Assembly (NCBI GenBank): GCA_003550325.1
Contig: QKWP01000442.1
Span: 248,435-312,434 of the forward strand
Reading direction: 5' to 3'
From: Gigaspora rosea
Taxonomy: Eukaryota > Glomeromycota > Glomeromycetes > Diversisporales > Gigasporaceae
DNA length: 64,000 bases
In this document: piece by piece, positions 46,577 through 58,036 of the stretch
How positions within the stretch are numbered: the first letter of the stretch is position 1
Layout of the letters: every line of letters begins with the position of its first letter
Notes under the pieces: model-generated
What the model was told of the DNA's origin: nothing
Databases searched by the model: none
The model's input: the letters and a program-made list of their open reading frames with translations, nothing else
Made by a program: the position numbers and the translations under genes

Positions 46577-46959
46577 ATGAATAAGATCAATCAAATATCA
46601 ATGAGAGTATTAATAATTATTATTATCGTCATTGATAAAATGTTAATTTGACTTTTACGGATTATAACTTCTATTTTTATTTGATCAACGTTTTATTATT
46701 AAACAGGTTATATTTTATTAGTGCACCAAGATCAATTTAAACATTAGTTTTTGCGTATTTTTGCTTTTTTCTTTTTTTACGCGTCTTTGTCAGACTGATT
46801 CGGAATAGTCAAAATTTGCACTCTCCGATTATTGCGCATCGGTAATACAATAATGTATATGTGATATGAATTTATCTAACTGACAAATAAAATTTATTAC
46901 AAGTGGTTAAAGTGATATTTGTTGATTAACGCTGATTGCACATTACTAAATACAGAAAT

Positions 46960-47200
46960 AAGGGGGATGTGTCCAAAAGTCATATGTTTTTGATATTTTA
47001 TATTAAAGTTAGGGTAAGGGTTAGTTTGGGGTTAGGGTTAGAGCATCCTGTAGTAAAATTGTCCTCCTGACATTTTTTATTAATGCGCCAGAATGGGTTT
47101 AAACTATTATTTCTTGTATTTTTTGCGATTTTCGCTCTCTTCCGTGTTGAATCAAACCAAACAATTCTATTGGCTCTATGTCATGTGATAGACACGACCC
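46960..47200. mobile_element. MULE-like MITE relative
   Basis: Starts near GGGGGATGTGTCC and ends near GACACGACCC. The interior follows the order of the 284-bp MITEs: TTAGGGTAAGGGTTAG, AAAATTGTCCTCCTGACATT, TTTTTATTAATGCGCCAG, TTTCTTGTATTTTTTGCG. Ends have diverged and no duplication is clear. A further half-copy lies at about 46715-46850. Confidence 0.65.
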
Positions 47201-47277
47201 TAAATAATGTCGATCCACCAACCAAAATCATGCTTATATCCAAAATGTAATCAGTATGCTAAAACTAATATAGCAAC

Positions 47278-47731
47278 TAGGGATGTAATTATACGGTATA
47301 ATATATTTTTGGTATAATAACCGGTTATTATACGGTATAATAACGGTATAATAACGGTATAATAACGGAAAATAACACGTGATTTAAATCAGAATTTATT
47401 TTCATATAATATTATTAGATTTTACATTTCATTGGCTGTCAATTCCCACAAAAAATTCATCGTTATCACTGTTATCGCAATTAGTTTCCTTAAAATTTGT
47501 TTCTTGATCAGTTCTAGTATCTTATTTACTACATATTAGCTTCTATAAGAGATCATTATTCTTTAAATTATTAGCAGTTAGTATTATTAATTAATATAAT
47601 TAAATTTTATTGGTTAATTTATATTATACCAATATTATACCAATTATACCAAAAATTGATGGTATAATAACGGTTATTATACGGTATATTAACCAATGTT
47701 ATTATACCGTATAATATTTTTTACAACCCTA
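47278..47731. mobile_element. 454-bp hAT-like MITE, perfect 8-bp duplication
   Basis: Ends TAGGGATGTAATTATACGG and inverse (ATTTTTTACAACCCTA), flanked by ATAGCAAC (47270-47277 and 47732-47739). Both subterminal regions are arrays of GGTATAATAACG-type repeats, a possible transposase-binding array. Contains CACGTGAT and CATTGGCT. Confidence 0.92.
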
Positions 47732-47886
47732 ATAGCAACATAAACAAGTTATTATGCTTTAACGCTTTTTGATTTGTTACAACCTGCGATCAAAAATGTT
47801 AAGACTAATATATCGATGAGCAAGTCAAATCTACTGAAATTATAGCAGATCAGTATAGTACAGGCTAATTTTTATATACTGATCAG

Positions 47887-48119
47887 CAGTGTCTGAAATT
47901 CAATTTTTAAATCAGTTGCGAGCTGCAACTAAATAAAAAAAAATAGTTGCGGATTATAAGAATTTATAAAAATTTAGTTGCGCGTATAAGCATTTAATCA
48001 AAATTTATAAGTAAAATTTGCAAATTTATGTGCGGAATTTGCATATGCACTTAGATTTTGGTGTGGAAATTTAAAATTTGTTGCGGTCCGCAGACTCCGC
48101 AACCCAATTTCAGACACTG
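47887..48119. mobile_element. 233-bp hAT-like MITE, family H1 copy 2
   Basis: Ends CAGTGTCTGAAATTCAATT and CCAATTTCAGACACTG. Flanks CTGATCAG (47879-47886) and CTAATCAG (48120-48127) match 7/8. Inverted relative to 25393-25627 and similar over its whole length (GCGGTCCGCAGACTCCGC). Confidence 0.9.
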
Positions 48120-48171
48120 CTAATCAGCTATAATTCTAACCCTTAACGCTAATATATATAACACTGGGATC

Positions 48172-48302
48172 AGTATGTACAGATTTTACAGCTGATTTGA
48201 AAATTAGTGGGACGTGAGCGATAATATAAAATTATATTATCGAAAAATATACTTTTATTACCGAAAAATAATTAAATCAGCTGTAAAAACTCGGGGTGTA
48301 CT
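48172..48302. mobile_element. 131-bp small MITE
   Basis: AGTATGTACAGATTTTACAG and its inverse partner CTGTAAAAACTCGGGGTGTACT flank a core with ATAATATAAAATTATATTAT. The common inner repeat is TTTTACAGCTGATTT. Target duplication unclear. Confidence 0.6.
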
Positions 48303-48658
48303 ATGTCCGCGTCATTTCTAAATTTACGACGATTCTGTATTGACACGTGTTATTTCTCGATTTTCATGCAGATCAGTGATAATTATTATATTGATAAAGA
48401 TAATTCTTTTATTGTTTCATGCTTCATTTTTTTTTTTTATTCATTATATTCGAATCGATCTTTATCGCCTTGCATTACATATTTTCTTCACCGTTTTATT
48501 GATTTGCAAGGATATGACTTCGTGACTTATAATGAATGTCTAAATATCTCGATCTTCGGTGTAAGGTTCTTTGTATAGCATAACAGAAGAATTGCACATG
48601 TCTAAACAAGATAGGAATAACTTGTGGATGGAAGGTTGTTAGGTTGAAAATTTTACGA

Positions 48659-49125
48659 TGATGGTCATGAAAACACCTGGAAGAAGGAAAATTTATGAAT
48701 TTTTCTTTTTTTTTTAAAAAAAAAAAATTGTAGTAATTATCTTCTTATTAGATTCGGGTAAGACAAGGCACCCCGATTAGATTCCTGCCGTTGCCAAAAA
48801 CAAATGCGGGTGTGTTCTACGCGGGGAATGCAAAAACTATTAATTACACTGTTAAAACATATATGAATATTCGAATCTATTCTTTTAATGTATGAAATTA
48901 GCTAGCATTTAATATCTAGGGAGCATATATTAATTCATTTTATTCGCTTTTATTTATTTATTTATTTGGTTATTTATTTTTTTAATTCATTTTTTTTACT
49001 TATTATTATTATTATTATTATTTCTAAATTTTTTTCGTTTCACGAATAGCACATGTCAATTCAGAATCGACATAAATTCGGAAATGACGCGGATATTGAT
49101 CTGCTGTAATTTCCCCATACTATAC
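48659..49125. other. Intergenic with microsatellite tracts
   Basis: A/T homopolymers at about 48709-48728, TTTA repeats at about 48948-48972 and an ATT run at about 49000-49023. A less AT-rich phrase at about 48770-48830 is not recognised. Confidence 0.5.
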
Positions 49126-50150
49126 AATTTTAAACAGCAAATCACCGTAAAGTTTTGTAACAAAATTTTTTACAGTAAATTGTGACAGAAACCACAACTG
49201 TTAATTCCAATACGAACTAACTCAAAACCATACTGCGTTGGGGTGTTTTCAATACACTATGAAAATTAAACCTATATGTGATATCATATAAAATTCTAAT
49301 AAGACAAATTTTTAAATGATTTTCCCACTATTTTCCCCATATATTATATGCACTTCGTTTTTTCCTCAAAAATTTCAATACAAATCGATTCATACTCATT
49401 ATGACTACGAAAATTACACAGCCTTTTTTTACATTATATATGGTAGAATTTATTTTTCTAAAAACATTTTAATTACATTTTTATTTGAGTGGCCGGGAAA
49501 AGTTTTTAAATAAATTGATAAGCTTGATTGGTCAAAATGCAAATTTTGCTCTGTAGTTTGCTTCATAGGCATTTATTACTAATCTTCTTGGAATTTCACT
49601 TTGTGATCTTGTGACGTTAAAGCTGTACGTCTAATTAAACTTGTAGAAGCATGAATCTTTACGAGTCATATAAACGACGATTTCAATTACAAAATGCAAT
49701 ATACTCGCTGCATAATGTGCACCACAATTGTCATAAGTTTGCAAAAAAAAAAAAAAAAATTTACAGCAAAATCGTTTACAGTAAATCATAGTATTGTAGA
49801 ATTCACAACTGTAATTCCAACATAAAATGTGTATCATGATAACAAGTTTCATACAAAATTTTCACAATAAATCATGATAGAATTTAGACTATGATTCAAA
49901 CACAAACTAACTCAACTTTAACCGCATACTGTGTAGTTTGTAATTTTTTGTAACAAATTTTTTACAATAAGTTATGATATAAATTGTGACTTAATTTTAA
50001 TACATGCAATATGCCATCGCATTAGTAATACAAAACTAACTTAACCACAGATGTGACATCGTGATAGTTTATAAGTTTTACAATAGAATTTTTTACAGTA
50101 AATCAATAGAAGTTATGACAATTTCATTACAATCTAACTCATAGTTAGCT
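49126..50150. repeat. Decayed minisatellite with about 100-bp units
   Basis: Recurring phrases: GTAACAAAATTTTTTACAGT, AAATCATGATAGAATT, ACAACTGTAATTCCAA, ACAAACTAACTCAAC, CATACTGTG. At least five diverged units. ORFs inside it, such as 49631-49852 minus, are repeat by-products. Confidence 0.7.
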
Positions 50151-50420
50151 AATACAGTAAAGTTATTGCTGATGATATTATAAGAATTAAAAAAAATAAT
50201 GGATATTTAATTTAAGGATCTTAAATTCATCTAAGAATGCCCAAACTTTGTTACTTTGATGAATAAGCTAATTCTTTAGCGAACATGAGAAAAAATTTTA
50301 ATTTCCACGAATACATTTATCTTAATAAGTAGCAACAACTAAAAAAACGCTTACACTAATTTGCTATAGAACTACCAACCCTAAATTCTGTCCTAATATT
50401 TTGATACACAATAATTATAA
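50151..50420. other. Short AT-rich spacer
   Basis: Nothing recognised. Confidence 0.3.
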
Positions 50421-50562
50421 GATATTGGTCATGTAACGATTAATATCATGAAATTTGTTTTGTCGGAGCAAATGATTGGCTGACACGTGCCGCTACGCCG
50501 CACGTTTCGACCAATCATTTGTTCTGACAGAACAAATTTTGTGATATTTATGATCTAATATC
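50421..50562. mobile_element. 142-bp snapback element, family S copy 2
   Basis: GATATTGGTCATGTAACG... ends ...GATCTAATATC. The stem includes AACAAATGATTGG / CCAATCATTTGTT around CACGTGCCGCTACGCCGCACG. Ends resemble those of 12154-12303, with a different stem. Confidence 0.75.
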
Positions 50563-51460
50563 GATGTATCGTGCAATTATGATCATGATTTAAAAGTTGT
50601 GATTGGCTAACTGAGTTTTAATTTGGGATTGTTGTGCTTACGTAATAACATACAAAAAATAACAATAAGAAATTTTTTCATGATCATATGAGTTTGCACG
50701 ATAATTAATTCTATTTCACATAGCTCACTGCATTTGCCCGACGTGTTTCTTGTTATTTATAGCAATGATTTAATAATAATTGATATTAGAACCATAGTCT
50801 TTAATAATCCAACGTATCCAATGGTTATAAAATAGATATCAGAATAAATACAGATCATATCCGATGGATAAATGGATAAACGGATAGCACTATAAAAAAA
50901 TTGTATTGCATGTAATTTTTTTGTGACTGTAAACGTTGCATTAATGTGTCTTTCATAGTGTTCTGCACAGACCGAATCTGGCAAATATTTCTATATTTGT
51001 AGAGTTCCAATCCGGATAGTGTTTATCCAAATAATTATCGGATATTAGGATAAAGTTCGGACCGGATACGGATAGCGTATATCTGTTTACTATTTTTGTC
51101 GCTCGACCCACATACGACAAACACGACTATGAAATACACATCTAAAATTTATAAAAAATATCATATGAGTTGGTCTTTTTTTCGATGAAAAAACTTTCAA
51201 CAGGTGATTAGGAAGTGTCATTCTATCTATTTTTGTCTACTTTTTGTTGAATTGAAACAAAATCAAAATTAGACAGAGTGGCGCATTTTAAACCATTTTT
51301 TTACACATGCAACAAATTTTCTACGAGGAAATTATATGATTCTCGTGTCTTGTTAAAGTCATTCATATGATATCAATGCAGTCTATCAATCCGAACTATC
51401 TCATGCTTCTTAACTTTTCGTGTGACGCTTGGCAAGGAAATATTTTTCTTAGCCTTATTA
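50563..51460. other. Intergenic, upstream of the secreted-protein gene
   Basis: Contains GTTGTGATTGGCTAACTGAG near 50595, a CCAAT box, and repeated GGATA/CGGATA phrases at 50840-51080. No gene supported. Confidence 0.35.
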
Positions 51461-51467
51461 TTTTTTC

Positions 51468-51478
51468 TATAAAAAAGG
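51468..51478 (+). promoter_or_regulatory. TATA-like box of the ML-like gene
   Basis: TCTATAAAAAAGG lies about 75 bp before the ATG at 51551. Confidence 0.45.
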
Positions 51479-51550
51479 ATCAAATTTCGATCAATAATTC
51501 CTATCCAAATATTTTCCAATCATTTGAACAACAACAAAAAAAAAAAAAAG

Positions 51551-52093
51551 ATGCAACTAAGAACTTTTTTTGTATTCGTATTAGTGATTATATCCTCATC
51601 GGTCAACGCTATTCCAACCCATCTTGGTGAAAGAACATCTGATCATGAACCACATTTCCCTCTTAGCTTAACTGTCATTCCAGATAATCTGGTTCATAAC
51701 ACGAACACTTCATTCACTATTTCAACCCAGCTTGATAAAAGAACATCTGGTTATGGACCATGTTTATCTAATAGACCGGGTCTTAGCGTGACTACCAATC
51801 CAGCTAATCTGGTTCCTAACACGAAGACTGAATTCACTGTTTCCGGAAGTATTGATGGACAATTCACCCAGAACACCAAAATAGAAATTAATCTGTATGA
51901 TGAGTTTGAGAATTGGCTCTACGGATTTTATGGTGAAGGCTGCCCATGTGATAAAAATCAATGTCCTTGTAGTGCAAACCAGTTTACTATAAAGGTTAAC
52001 GCTGAAATGAAGGATAAATATTCCATCATTGTTGACCTTTTTTTAAGTGCTCATGCTGGAATTCCTGATGCTTGTGCAACAGCTCATCAATAG
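51551..52093 (+). CDS. Secreted ML-like (lipid-recognition) protein
   Basis: An intact single-exon gene of 180 residues. A signal peptide is clear at 1-20 (MQLRTFFVFVLVIISSSVNA). Basic sites GER (26-28) and DKR (62-64) could be cut by a Kex2-like protease. Residues 21-60 and 61-100 are an internal duplication: LSLTVIPDNLVHNTNTSFTI versus LSVTTNPANLVPNTKTEFTV. The second half (78-180) fits the ML / MD-2-related fold: a P-x-x-(L)-V-P-x-x-x-x-x-F-T-V-S-G start, an I-x-L strand, paired Cys (CPCDKNQCPC, 131-140), then YSIIVDLF and a late Cys at 175. ML proteins bind sterols or phospholipids. As a secreted fungal protein it could act in lipid handling at the host interface, which is inference. ATG at 51551 is chosen because the signal peptide starts there and the preceding codons are a poly-A leader. 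Confidence 0.75.
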   Translation: MQLRTFFVFVLVIISSSVNAIPTHLGERTSDHEPHFPLSLTVIPDNLVHNTNTSFTISTQLDKRTSGYGPCLSNRPGLSVTTNPANLVPNTKTEFTVSGSIDGQFTQNTKIEINLYDEFENWLYGFYGEGCPCDKNQCPCSANQFTIKVNAEMKDKYSIIVDLFLSAHAGIPDACATAHQ

Positions 52094-52896
52094 TTAGAGA
52101 GTGTTTTCTGCAATTTTTCATATTTTCTGAAAAATGTTTACATATTTTTTAAAATATTATTTTTATAGCTTTTAGTTTGTTTCTAATACAGTTACGCCTA
52201 AATTATATATCTCTATTGGGTTATGACCACTCTAAGTTATATCTCCATTTTTTAGCAGGATAAAATTTCTATATTAATTTTATTTGATTTATATTTATTT
52301 TATATTAATTTTTAATTATTATATATTCCTATTCCCATTAATAACTATAATCAACAGTATATAAATCTATACTACAGTACTAAAATTTTAATGTCTGTTT
52401 GTCTGTGCGCTTTAAACGATTTGATTGGCTAAATTTTTTAAGATCAATCATGTAGCCATAAACAACTATATAAATAACGCGTACCAATAAAATATTTAAT
52501 GAATTCATATGTGCTATACTTGATGTGTTCAATTTTTTAAATTGGCAAAATTTTTTATACAAGAGAATTTTCAAAAAATTGACCGGTAATTTTTAGAGCA
52601 ATATTAGTTCTATAAATTTGTCAAATATTTTTTTGAAAACCTTTTTATAAAAGTAAAATTTTAAAAATCTGGCTGGTAACTTTGATATTAATTTTACTTT
52701 TATATGACATATGATATCTCCACATATAGTACCCGGTTCCTCACACAGTACCCGTGGATACTGTTCAACTTAAAAACAAAAAGTCTACGTACAGTGCTTA
52801 TGGACGTGCAAAATCACGTGTATAATTTATGATTGGTTAGTTAGCGGTTAGGGTGGTTTTTATATAAATCCCGTGATTTATACTGTCCCTCGTAGT
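52094..52896. other. Intergenic stretch
   Basis: AT-rich 3' flank. Two phrases with CCAAT boxes occur (GATTTGATTGGCTAAATTTT near 52418 and CACGTG...ATGATTGGTTAG near 52817). ATAGTACCCGGTTCC / CAGTACCCGTGGATAC near 52728-52760 is a short repeat. Confidence 0.35.
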
Positions 52897-52904
52897 CTCT
52901 GCGG

Positions 52905-53219
52905 CAGGGGCACGGAAAAAATATCGATTTATATCGATATGCCCATGATGACCAATAAGAATTTAAGATTTGGTGTAGCATTAAATAACATGATAACGCC
53001 TAAGCTCATGTTTTTCGGGAATTTTTGTTTGTTGATTGTCTACATTTCCGAGACCTGCCGACAGTTTAGCTTGGCCAAATTCATATTGCCCGGCCCAAAT
53101 TATACTTTTAACTTTGCCCGAAGTGGTGTAGTTACACTGCATAAAAATTGTAAAAATATCTAACCTAAAAATATCGATTTATATTGATCTATATAAGTCA
53201 ATATTTTTCCGTGTCCCTG
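52905..53219. mobile_element. 315-bp hAT-like MITE, perfect 8-bp duplication
   Basis: Ends CAGGGGCACGGAAAAAATAT and ATATTTTTCCGTGTCCCTG, flanked by CTCTGCGG (52897-52904 and 53220-53227). ATATCGATTTATAT occurs at both ends. The 96-codon ORF at 52873-53163 is largely MITE sequence and is not called. Confidence 0.92.
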
Positions 53220-53400
53220 CTCTGCGGCTGGCCGGGCTTGAAATTATGGCCAAAACCTTTGTGAATTCTGCGATATTCTGCTTTTAGATTCTGTGACATT
53301 CAGTGGTGACTAAGGGTGATTCCTGTTGGTTGGCTGTGATCAAGAGAAATTCTGTGAATTATCCGGGACCGACATAACACGATTATTTATATGACGTACG

Positions 53401-53624
53401 CAGGGACGATGATTTTCTGCGTTCACGGAATTTTGCAGGAATTGGCTTATAAAATTTGTGATTTTTGGCAGGGATTTAGGATCTTTGCTCATCGTAATGC
53501 CGGCTAACATTAATTTTGGCCGGAACTTAAAACCATAATGCTGATCGGCTTATGCAATTCTGGTCAGATCGCAGCAGAATTATCATTTTGCACGGCACTT
53601 TGTCACCGCAGAAAATCGTCCCTA
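53401..53624. mobile_element. 224-bp hAT-like MITE
   Basis: Ends CAGGGACGATGATTTTCTGC and GCAGAAAATCGTCCCTA. Flanks GACGTACG (53393-53400) and GACGTATA (53625-53632) match 6/8. The interior repeats AATGC(C/T)G-type phrases. Contains GGAATTGGCTTATAAAAT. Confidence 0.75.
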
Positions 53625-53632
53625 GACGTATA

Positions 53633-54470
53633 GATGACCGAGATGTTACACAAACATTTCGATGTAACGGCCATAATGATTTTATTTATGACAGTATGAC
53701 CATAGATAAAGTAGAGGTAGGTGCTTGAAAGCATCCCTAATCCAAAAAATGTACCTCAAAAAATTTTAAAATTTAGACTAAAGAAATAGAACAATTTCAT
53801 TTCATCTAATTTCAGTATTCTTTTTTCATATTGTTTTATTATTTTTTGTTATATATGCCTACTAAAATTGGCATATTTGTTGACACTGATGATACTGTCA
53901 TGTAACACAATTGTTAATAAAAAGAATAAATACAAAAATTGGATTATACTCAATTGGGTCTACGCATAATGTAGTAATTGTACGTAGAGTATACGTGGTA
54001 TATATTGGTGTGTGATACATTAATAGAGTTATTATATATATATATAGTAATACGTATATTTATCTTACAGTATAGTTTAATTTTTAATTTAAGGGTATGA
54101 GGTCATTGTATAGCTACATTCCCGAGTACACTAGTTTTTGATTGGTTAAGAAGGTTGTTGGCCAATTAAAATCGGTTATGTGATTATACAATAACGTAAT
54201 TCCTCTATGAAAAAAGACCCTTAAAATCATTAGCATAAAATTACAAAATTATTACGGTATTAGCGTTACTCTACAAGTTGTATAATAACCCCCAAATTGG
54301 GCTGGCTCAAAAAATAAAAATTATGCAGAAACTCTTCTTTTCATGTGAAAACATTACTGTATCAAATGACCTAGTGTTCTATATACATAATCTGTTTTTC
54401 ATATTTAAATATTATTAAACGAATTCTTTATAAAATGGTTAAATGGTTTTACCGTCTAACGTGAATTTGT
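53633..54470. other. Upstream region of the hydrolase gene
   Basis: Contains facing CCAAT-type boxes at about 54140-54170 (TTGATTGGTTAAG, TTGGCCAATTAAA) and TATATATATATA near 54028. No coding frame. Confidence 0.4.
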
Positions 54471-54480
54471 GGTATAAATA
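54471..54480 (+). promoter_or_regulatory. TATA box of the hydrolase gene
   Basis: GGTATAAATA, a canonical TATA match 44 bp before the ATG at 54515. Confidence 0.65.
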
Positions 54481-54514
54481 GATTTGTTTCAAGTTTACGT
54501 TCAACATAATAAAA

Positions 54515-56519
54515 ATGGCCGATGCACTAAAGTTTATTTTTCCAAAGATTCCGGCGTTATTTTCTACAATAATAAACCATTATAAACATGGTCCTCCCAA
54601 GCCATCATGGAACTTATTATTCCATTTGTCTTTTATGTTTACTAAGTTAGCACTTGATGGTTTTTATTATATAACGATTGAAGATGCTCAAGCATTTTCA
54701 GATAGACCCACTGCTATTTCACTTGATTTTGCATTAGATCGAGTTCGAATTTCTAACGAATACAGAAAAAATGCTCAAAAATACATTGAAAAAATATTAA
54801 AGGAATATGAACACTTGATTGATGATGAATGGAATAAACTTGATAATCTAGAAGAATTAAGTGCTGAATGGATTTACATAAAAAAAAAATGGGTTTATGC
54901 AAAAAGATGATAAAAGAATAATCTTGTATCTTCATGGTGGTGCTTATGTTATGTGTAGTGCTGGATCACACCGTAACATCACTTCGAATATTGCAAAAGA
55001 TGCTGATGCTCATGTCTTCGGTGAGTAGAAAGGATTGAGATTTAATAAATATTAATGCTACAATAAAATCTGAACAAATCAAAAACATTATTACATAATA
55101 TTACATAATAAAAGCTATTAATTACCGGTTGGCGCCACAAAATCAATTTCCCGCGGCCTTACATGATGCACTAGCAGCTTATTTATATCTCACTGATCCA
55201 CCAAAAGATGCTGGTTTCAGTGCTATTAATCCTAAGCAGATCGTTATAATGGGTGATAGTGCTGGGGGCGGTCTTACCATTGCTACATTACTGGCACTAC
55301 GTGATTGTGGTTTGCCGATGGTTGCCGGTGCTGTCGGTTGGGTTAGCATTCATCTATAAATTTCTTTTTATATGTTAACATTATTCAGATTACATATCAC
55401 GTTAATAATGAGATTTTTACCCATTTTTTAGTCGCCATGGGTTGATCTGACACACAGTATGCCATCCATATTAAGCAGTGACTGCGATAAATTCGATTAT
55501 CTTCCAGGCTCTACTTTACAATTTCTTCCTTCTCAAGCTCAAACCCGATTCCTCGAAAAATCCGCTGCACTCTCGGAAAATATAAAATTATCAAACAAGC
55601 CAAGGATATGGCACAAGTCCCTTGATCGAGAAATTCGAATTCAACTATATGCTGCTAATGAGGCTTTATCAATTCCTTATGTAAGGTAAGAGGGATCGGA
55701 ATATCAAGTATAAATTGAACCAGATTTTAACTTAATCATCCATTTTGCAAAGTCCTTTGTGTGCTGAAAGTTTGGGTGGATTACCGCCTATGCTATTGGT
55801 ACGTATTTCTTCTTATTACCTATTACCTTTTAAACGTCAATTTAGTTGGCCGCATAATTTATACATGATACTATAGACTACAGGTGATGGAGAAAGGTTA
55901 CGTGATGAGGTTATTTACCTTGCATTCAAAGCTAGTCAACCTTCAAAGTACTTATTGCCAATGTATAATGCTGGCAAATTTGAGACATCACCATTTAAAA
56001 CACCTACAAATGTCACCCTTGAAATTTATGAAGAAATGCCTCATATGTTCCAGGTACATTATCCATTACATCTACCATAATACTTATCATTTCAAAAAAA
56101 AAAATAAAAAACCTCTGCAACTAAATTTTTTTATGTAAATAAATGTACAGATGATTGGATTCAACGAATCGGCTTCATTTTCATTTCGGCGTACAGCTGA
56201 ATTCATTCGCGAAGCTGTTGCATCCGCATCAGGAAAATCCACATCAAGTCAAATGGTCAACTCGTCAAGTTACGCTAGAATAAGCGCAGATAAGCAACTT
56301 TTTCCGTTAAAAGAATGTGACTATTCGGTACTTGAATGGCAAGATGTTGGTTGTGCTCCAAGTATTGAAGTACCTATTAAAACTCCTATGAACACACCTA
56401 AAGAAGTTAAAATACGGTAAGACACTGGGTTTACTGTGGTTTTTGTATACAAGTATGTGACTAACTTTATTTTGGGAAATAGTCCATTGGATATTATTCA
56501 AGGACCCGGAAATATTTAG
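54515..56519 (+). CDS. Alpha/beta hydrolase (HSL-like esterase/lipase), seven exons, one frameshift
   Basis: Exons: 54515-55020, 55115-55341, 55433-55685, 55753-55798, 55877-56053, 56151-56417, 56483-56519 (TAG). All introns are GT-AG and join in phase. The total of 1513 bases is one more than a multiple of three. The extra base falls in an A10 run near 54882, where the frame shifts from EWIYIKK to [20 protein letters not shown]. Corrected length is about 503 residues. Motifs of the alpha/beta-hydrolase-3 family appear in order: oxyanion-hole HGGAY (about 140), nucleophile GDSAGG (about 214), then GDGERLRDE (Asp, about 350) and EMPHMF (His, about 399). [20 protein letters not shown] between the first two is typical of hormone-sensitive-lipase-like esterases. 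Substrate unknown. No signal peptide is evident, so a cytosolic or lipid-droplet site is plausible. Either a nearly intact gene with a sequencing error or a very young pseudogene. Confidence 0.85.
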
Positions 56520-58028
56520 ATATCAAATTGCAAAAGTTTATTTGGATATCGACTAATATTTGGATAAGATTAAGAACTACCGGATGTGAATTTTACTGGT
56601 GTTTGTTTTTGATTATTATTATAAACTTGTATAATAATTTTATTTTAAAATGTTTAAAGTTAAAATTAGACTTTAGATTATGGTTGGGGTCCATTTTTAC
56701 TTAGTACTTCAAACACTATCTACTAACGCTGTTCTTGAGAAATAGCAATTTCGTCTCCATTGAGTACTAAATCCTTTGGATAAAATTTAGTTTATTTTTT
56801 GTTGGCAAATCAAATAATACAAGTTTGTATAGCATTAACAAATAAAAAATTCTAAATTTCAGCATGAGAAACTTTTCATTTTTAGAAATGCATGGGTTTT
56901 ATTATGTATAAAGCTGGTTTATAACTATGCAGTTTTTACTATATAAAACAAATAGCCATTAAACAAATTATTGTATAGCTTTTTAATAAATTTAAACAAC
57001 TATTTTTTGATTCATATCAATTTTCAATTATTAATTTTTACAACAAAAAGTTTTTTTAAAATATTAAAGGTGAAAACCACAAAAAGTTTTTACTAAAATG
57101 GTATTTTATTCTATTTATAGTATATATGTACAAATAATTATATACGATATTCTTTTTAAAAATATTTTATTTAATTTTTATAATTTTTTTTTATTTTAAT
57201 AAGTTTCTTGAACTTTTTAAATGTTTTATTTAGCTTTGTATTTTTATAAAATTAACTTTTAACAATAATTTTTGTTTTATTTTATATTTTAAAATTAGCT
57301 CAAAACTAAATATTAATTTATAAAATTTAATACAGTATTTATAGATTTTAAATGTTAATTTTTATTATATTATATTAGCTAAAACTAAAATTGGTTAAAT
57401 TTAAAATTTTAAAATTTTTAATACAATATATATATATTTTTTATTATCTTGTTTGTCTTAAACTTATTAATTAAAAGTATTTTATTGATTTAAATTAAAA
57501 TTTTAAAGTTTAGTTTTTAGCCAAGCTTAGGTTTGGCCATATTGTTACAAAATATCAAACTGAGACATTAGTTAGAAAATCATACTCTCTAAAAATAGCA
57601 TATATGATTTTGAAATAACTTTCTGGTGTGTTTTAAAATAACATGCTCCCTATATCTAAATGATTATTACAAAATTCCTTCTAATTTTCAAATCAACTAT
57701 AAATTATTTTGTTTCAAAATGATTTGAACAGTAGTTTGAACAATTTTAAACAATTTTTAACAATTAAACAAAGTAAAATTACTTAAAATTTTATTAAAAT
57801 ATATTATAATTTTAACTAGAATATATTTAGCATCTAAAAAAATATATAATTATATGATTTTTAGACAAATTTATTAAGTTTATTAATTATTAAAGCCTGA
57901 ACAAGCTTTGGACAATCCTGGATATTTGGACATTTTGAATATAAACAAGGTCAAAAAGGTTTTAAACAGCCAAACATACATTACTGCTAGTGTATTCTTA
58001 AATAATGTGCCTATACTCAAAATAATAT
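56520..58028. other. Long AT-rich region without genes
   Basis: Almost entirely A/T, with poly-A/T stretches and no frame of note. No repeat boundaries seen. Confidence 0.4.
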
Positions 58029-58036
58029 GATAGAGT

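Larger units (their letters stand above)
46223..48658. mobile_element. 2.4-kb element with long inverted repeats, filled by other MITEs
   Basis: Outer ends CGTAAAATTTTCGAC and GAAAATTTTACG begin arms of about 300 bp (46223-46580 and about 48370-48658) that share GTTATTCCTATCTTGTTAAA, CAAAGAACCTTA, CATTCATTATAA and CGAAGCCATA in inverse. The left arm carries a 69-bp tandem duplication. The interior has no ORF and contains at least three further MITEs. An old non-autonomous element used as a landing site. Confidence 0.7.

Noticed and set aside
49316-49852. Short ORFs on both strands near 49.3-49.9 kb
   Set aside because: They lie in a decayed minisatellite and have low complexity.
51764-51961. 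65-codon minus-strand ORF
   Set aside because: Antisense of the secreted ML-like gene.
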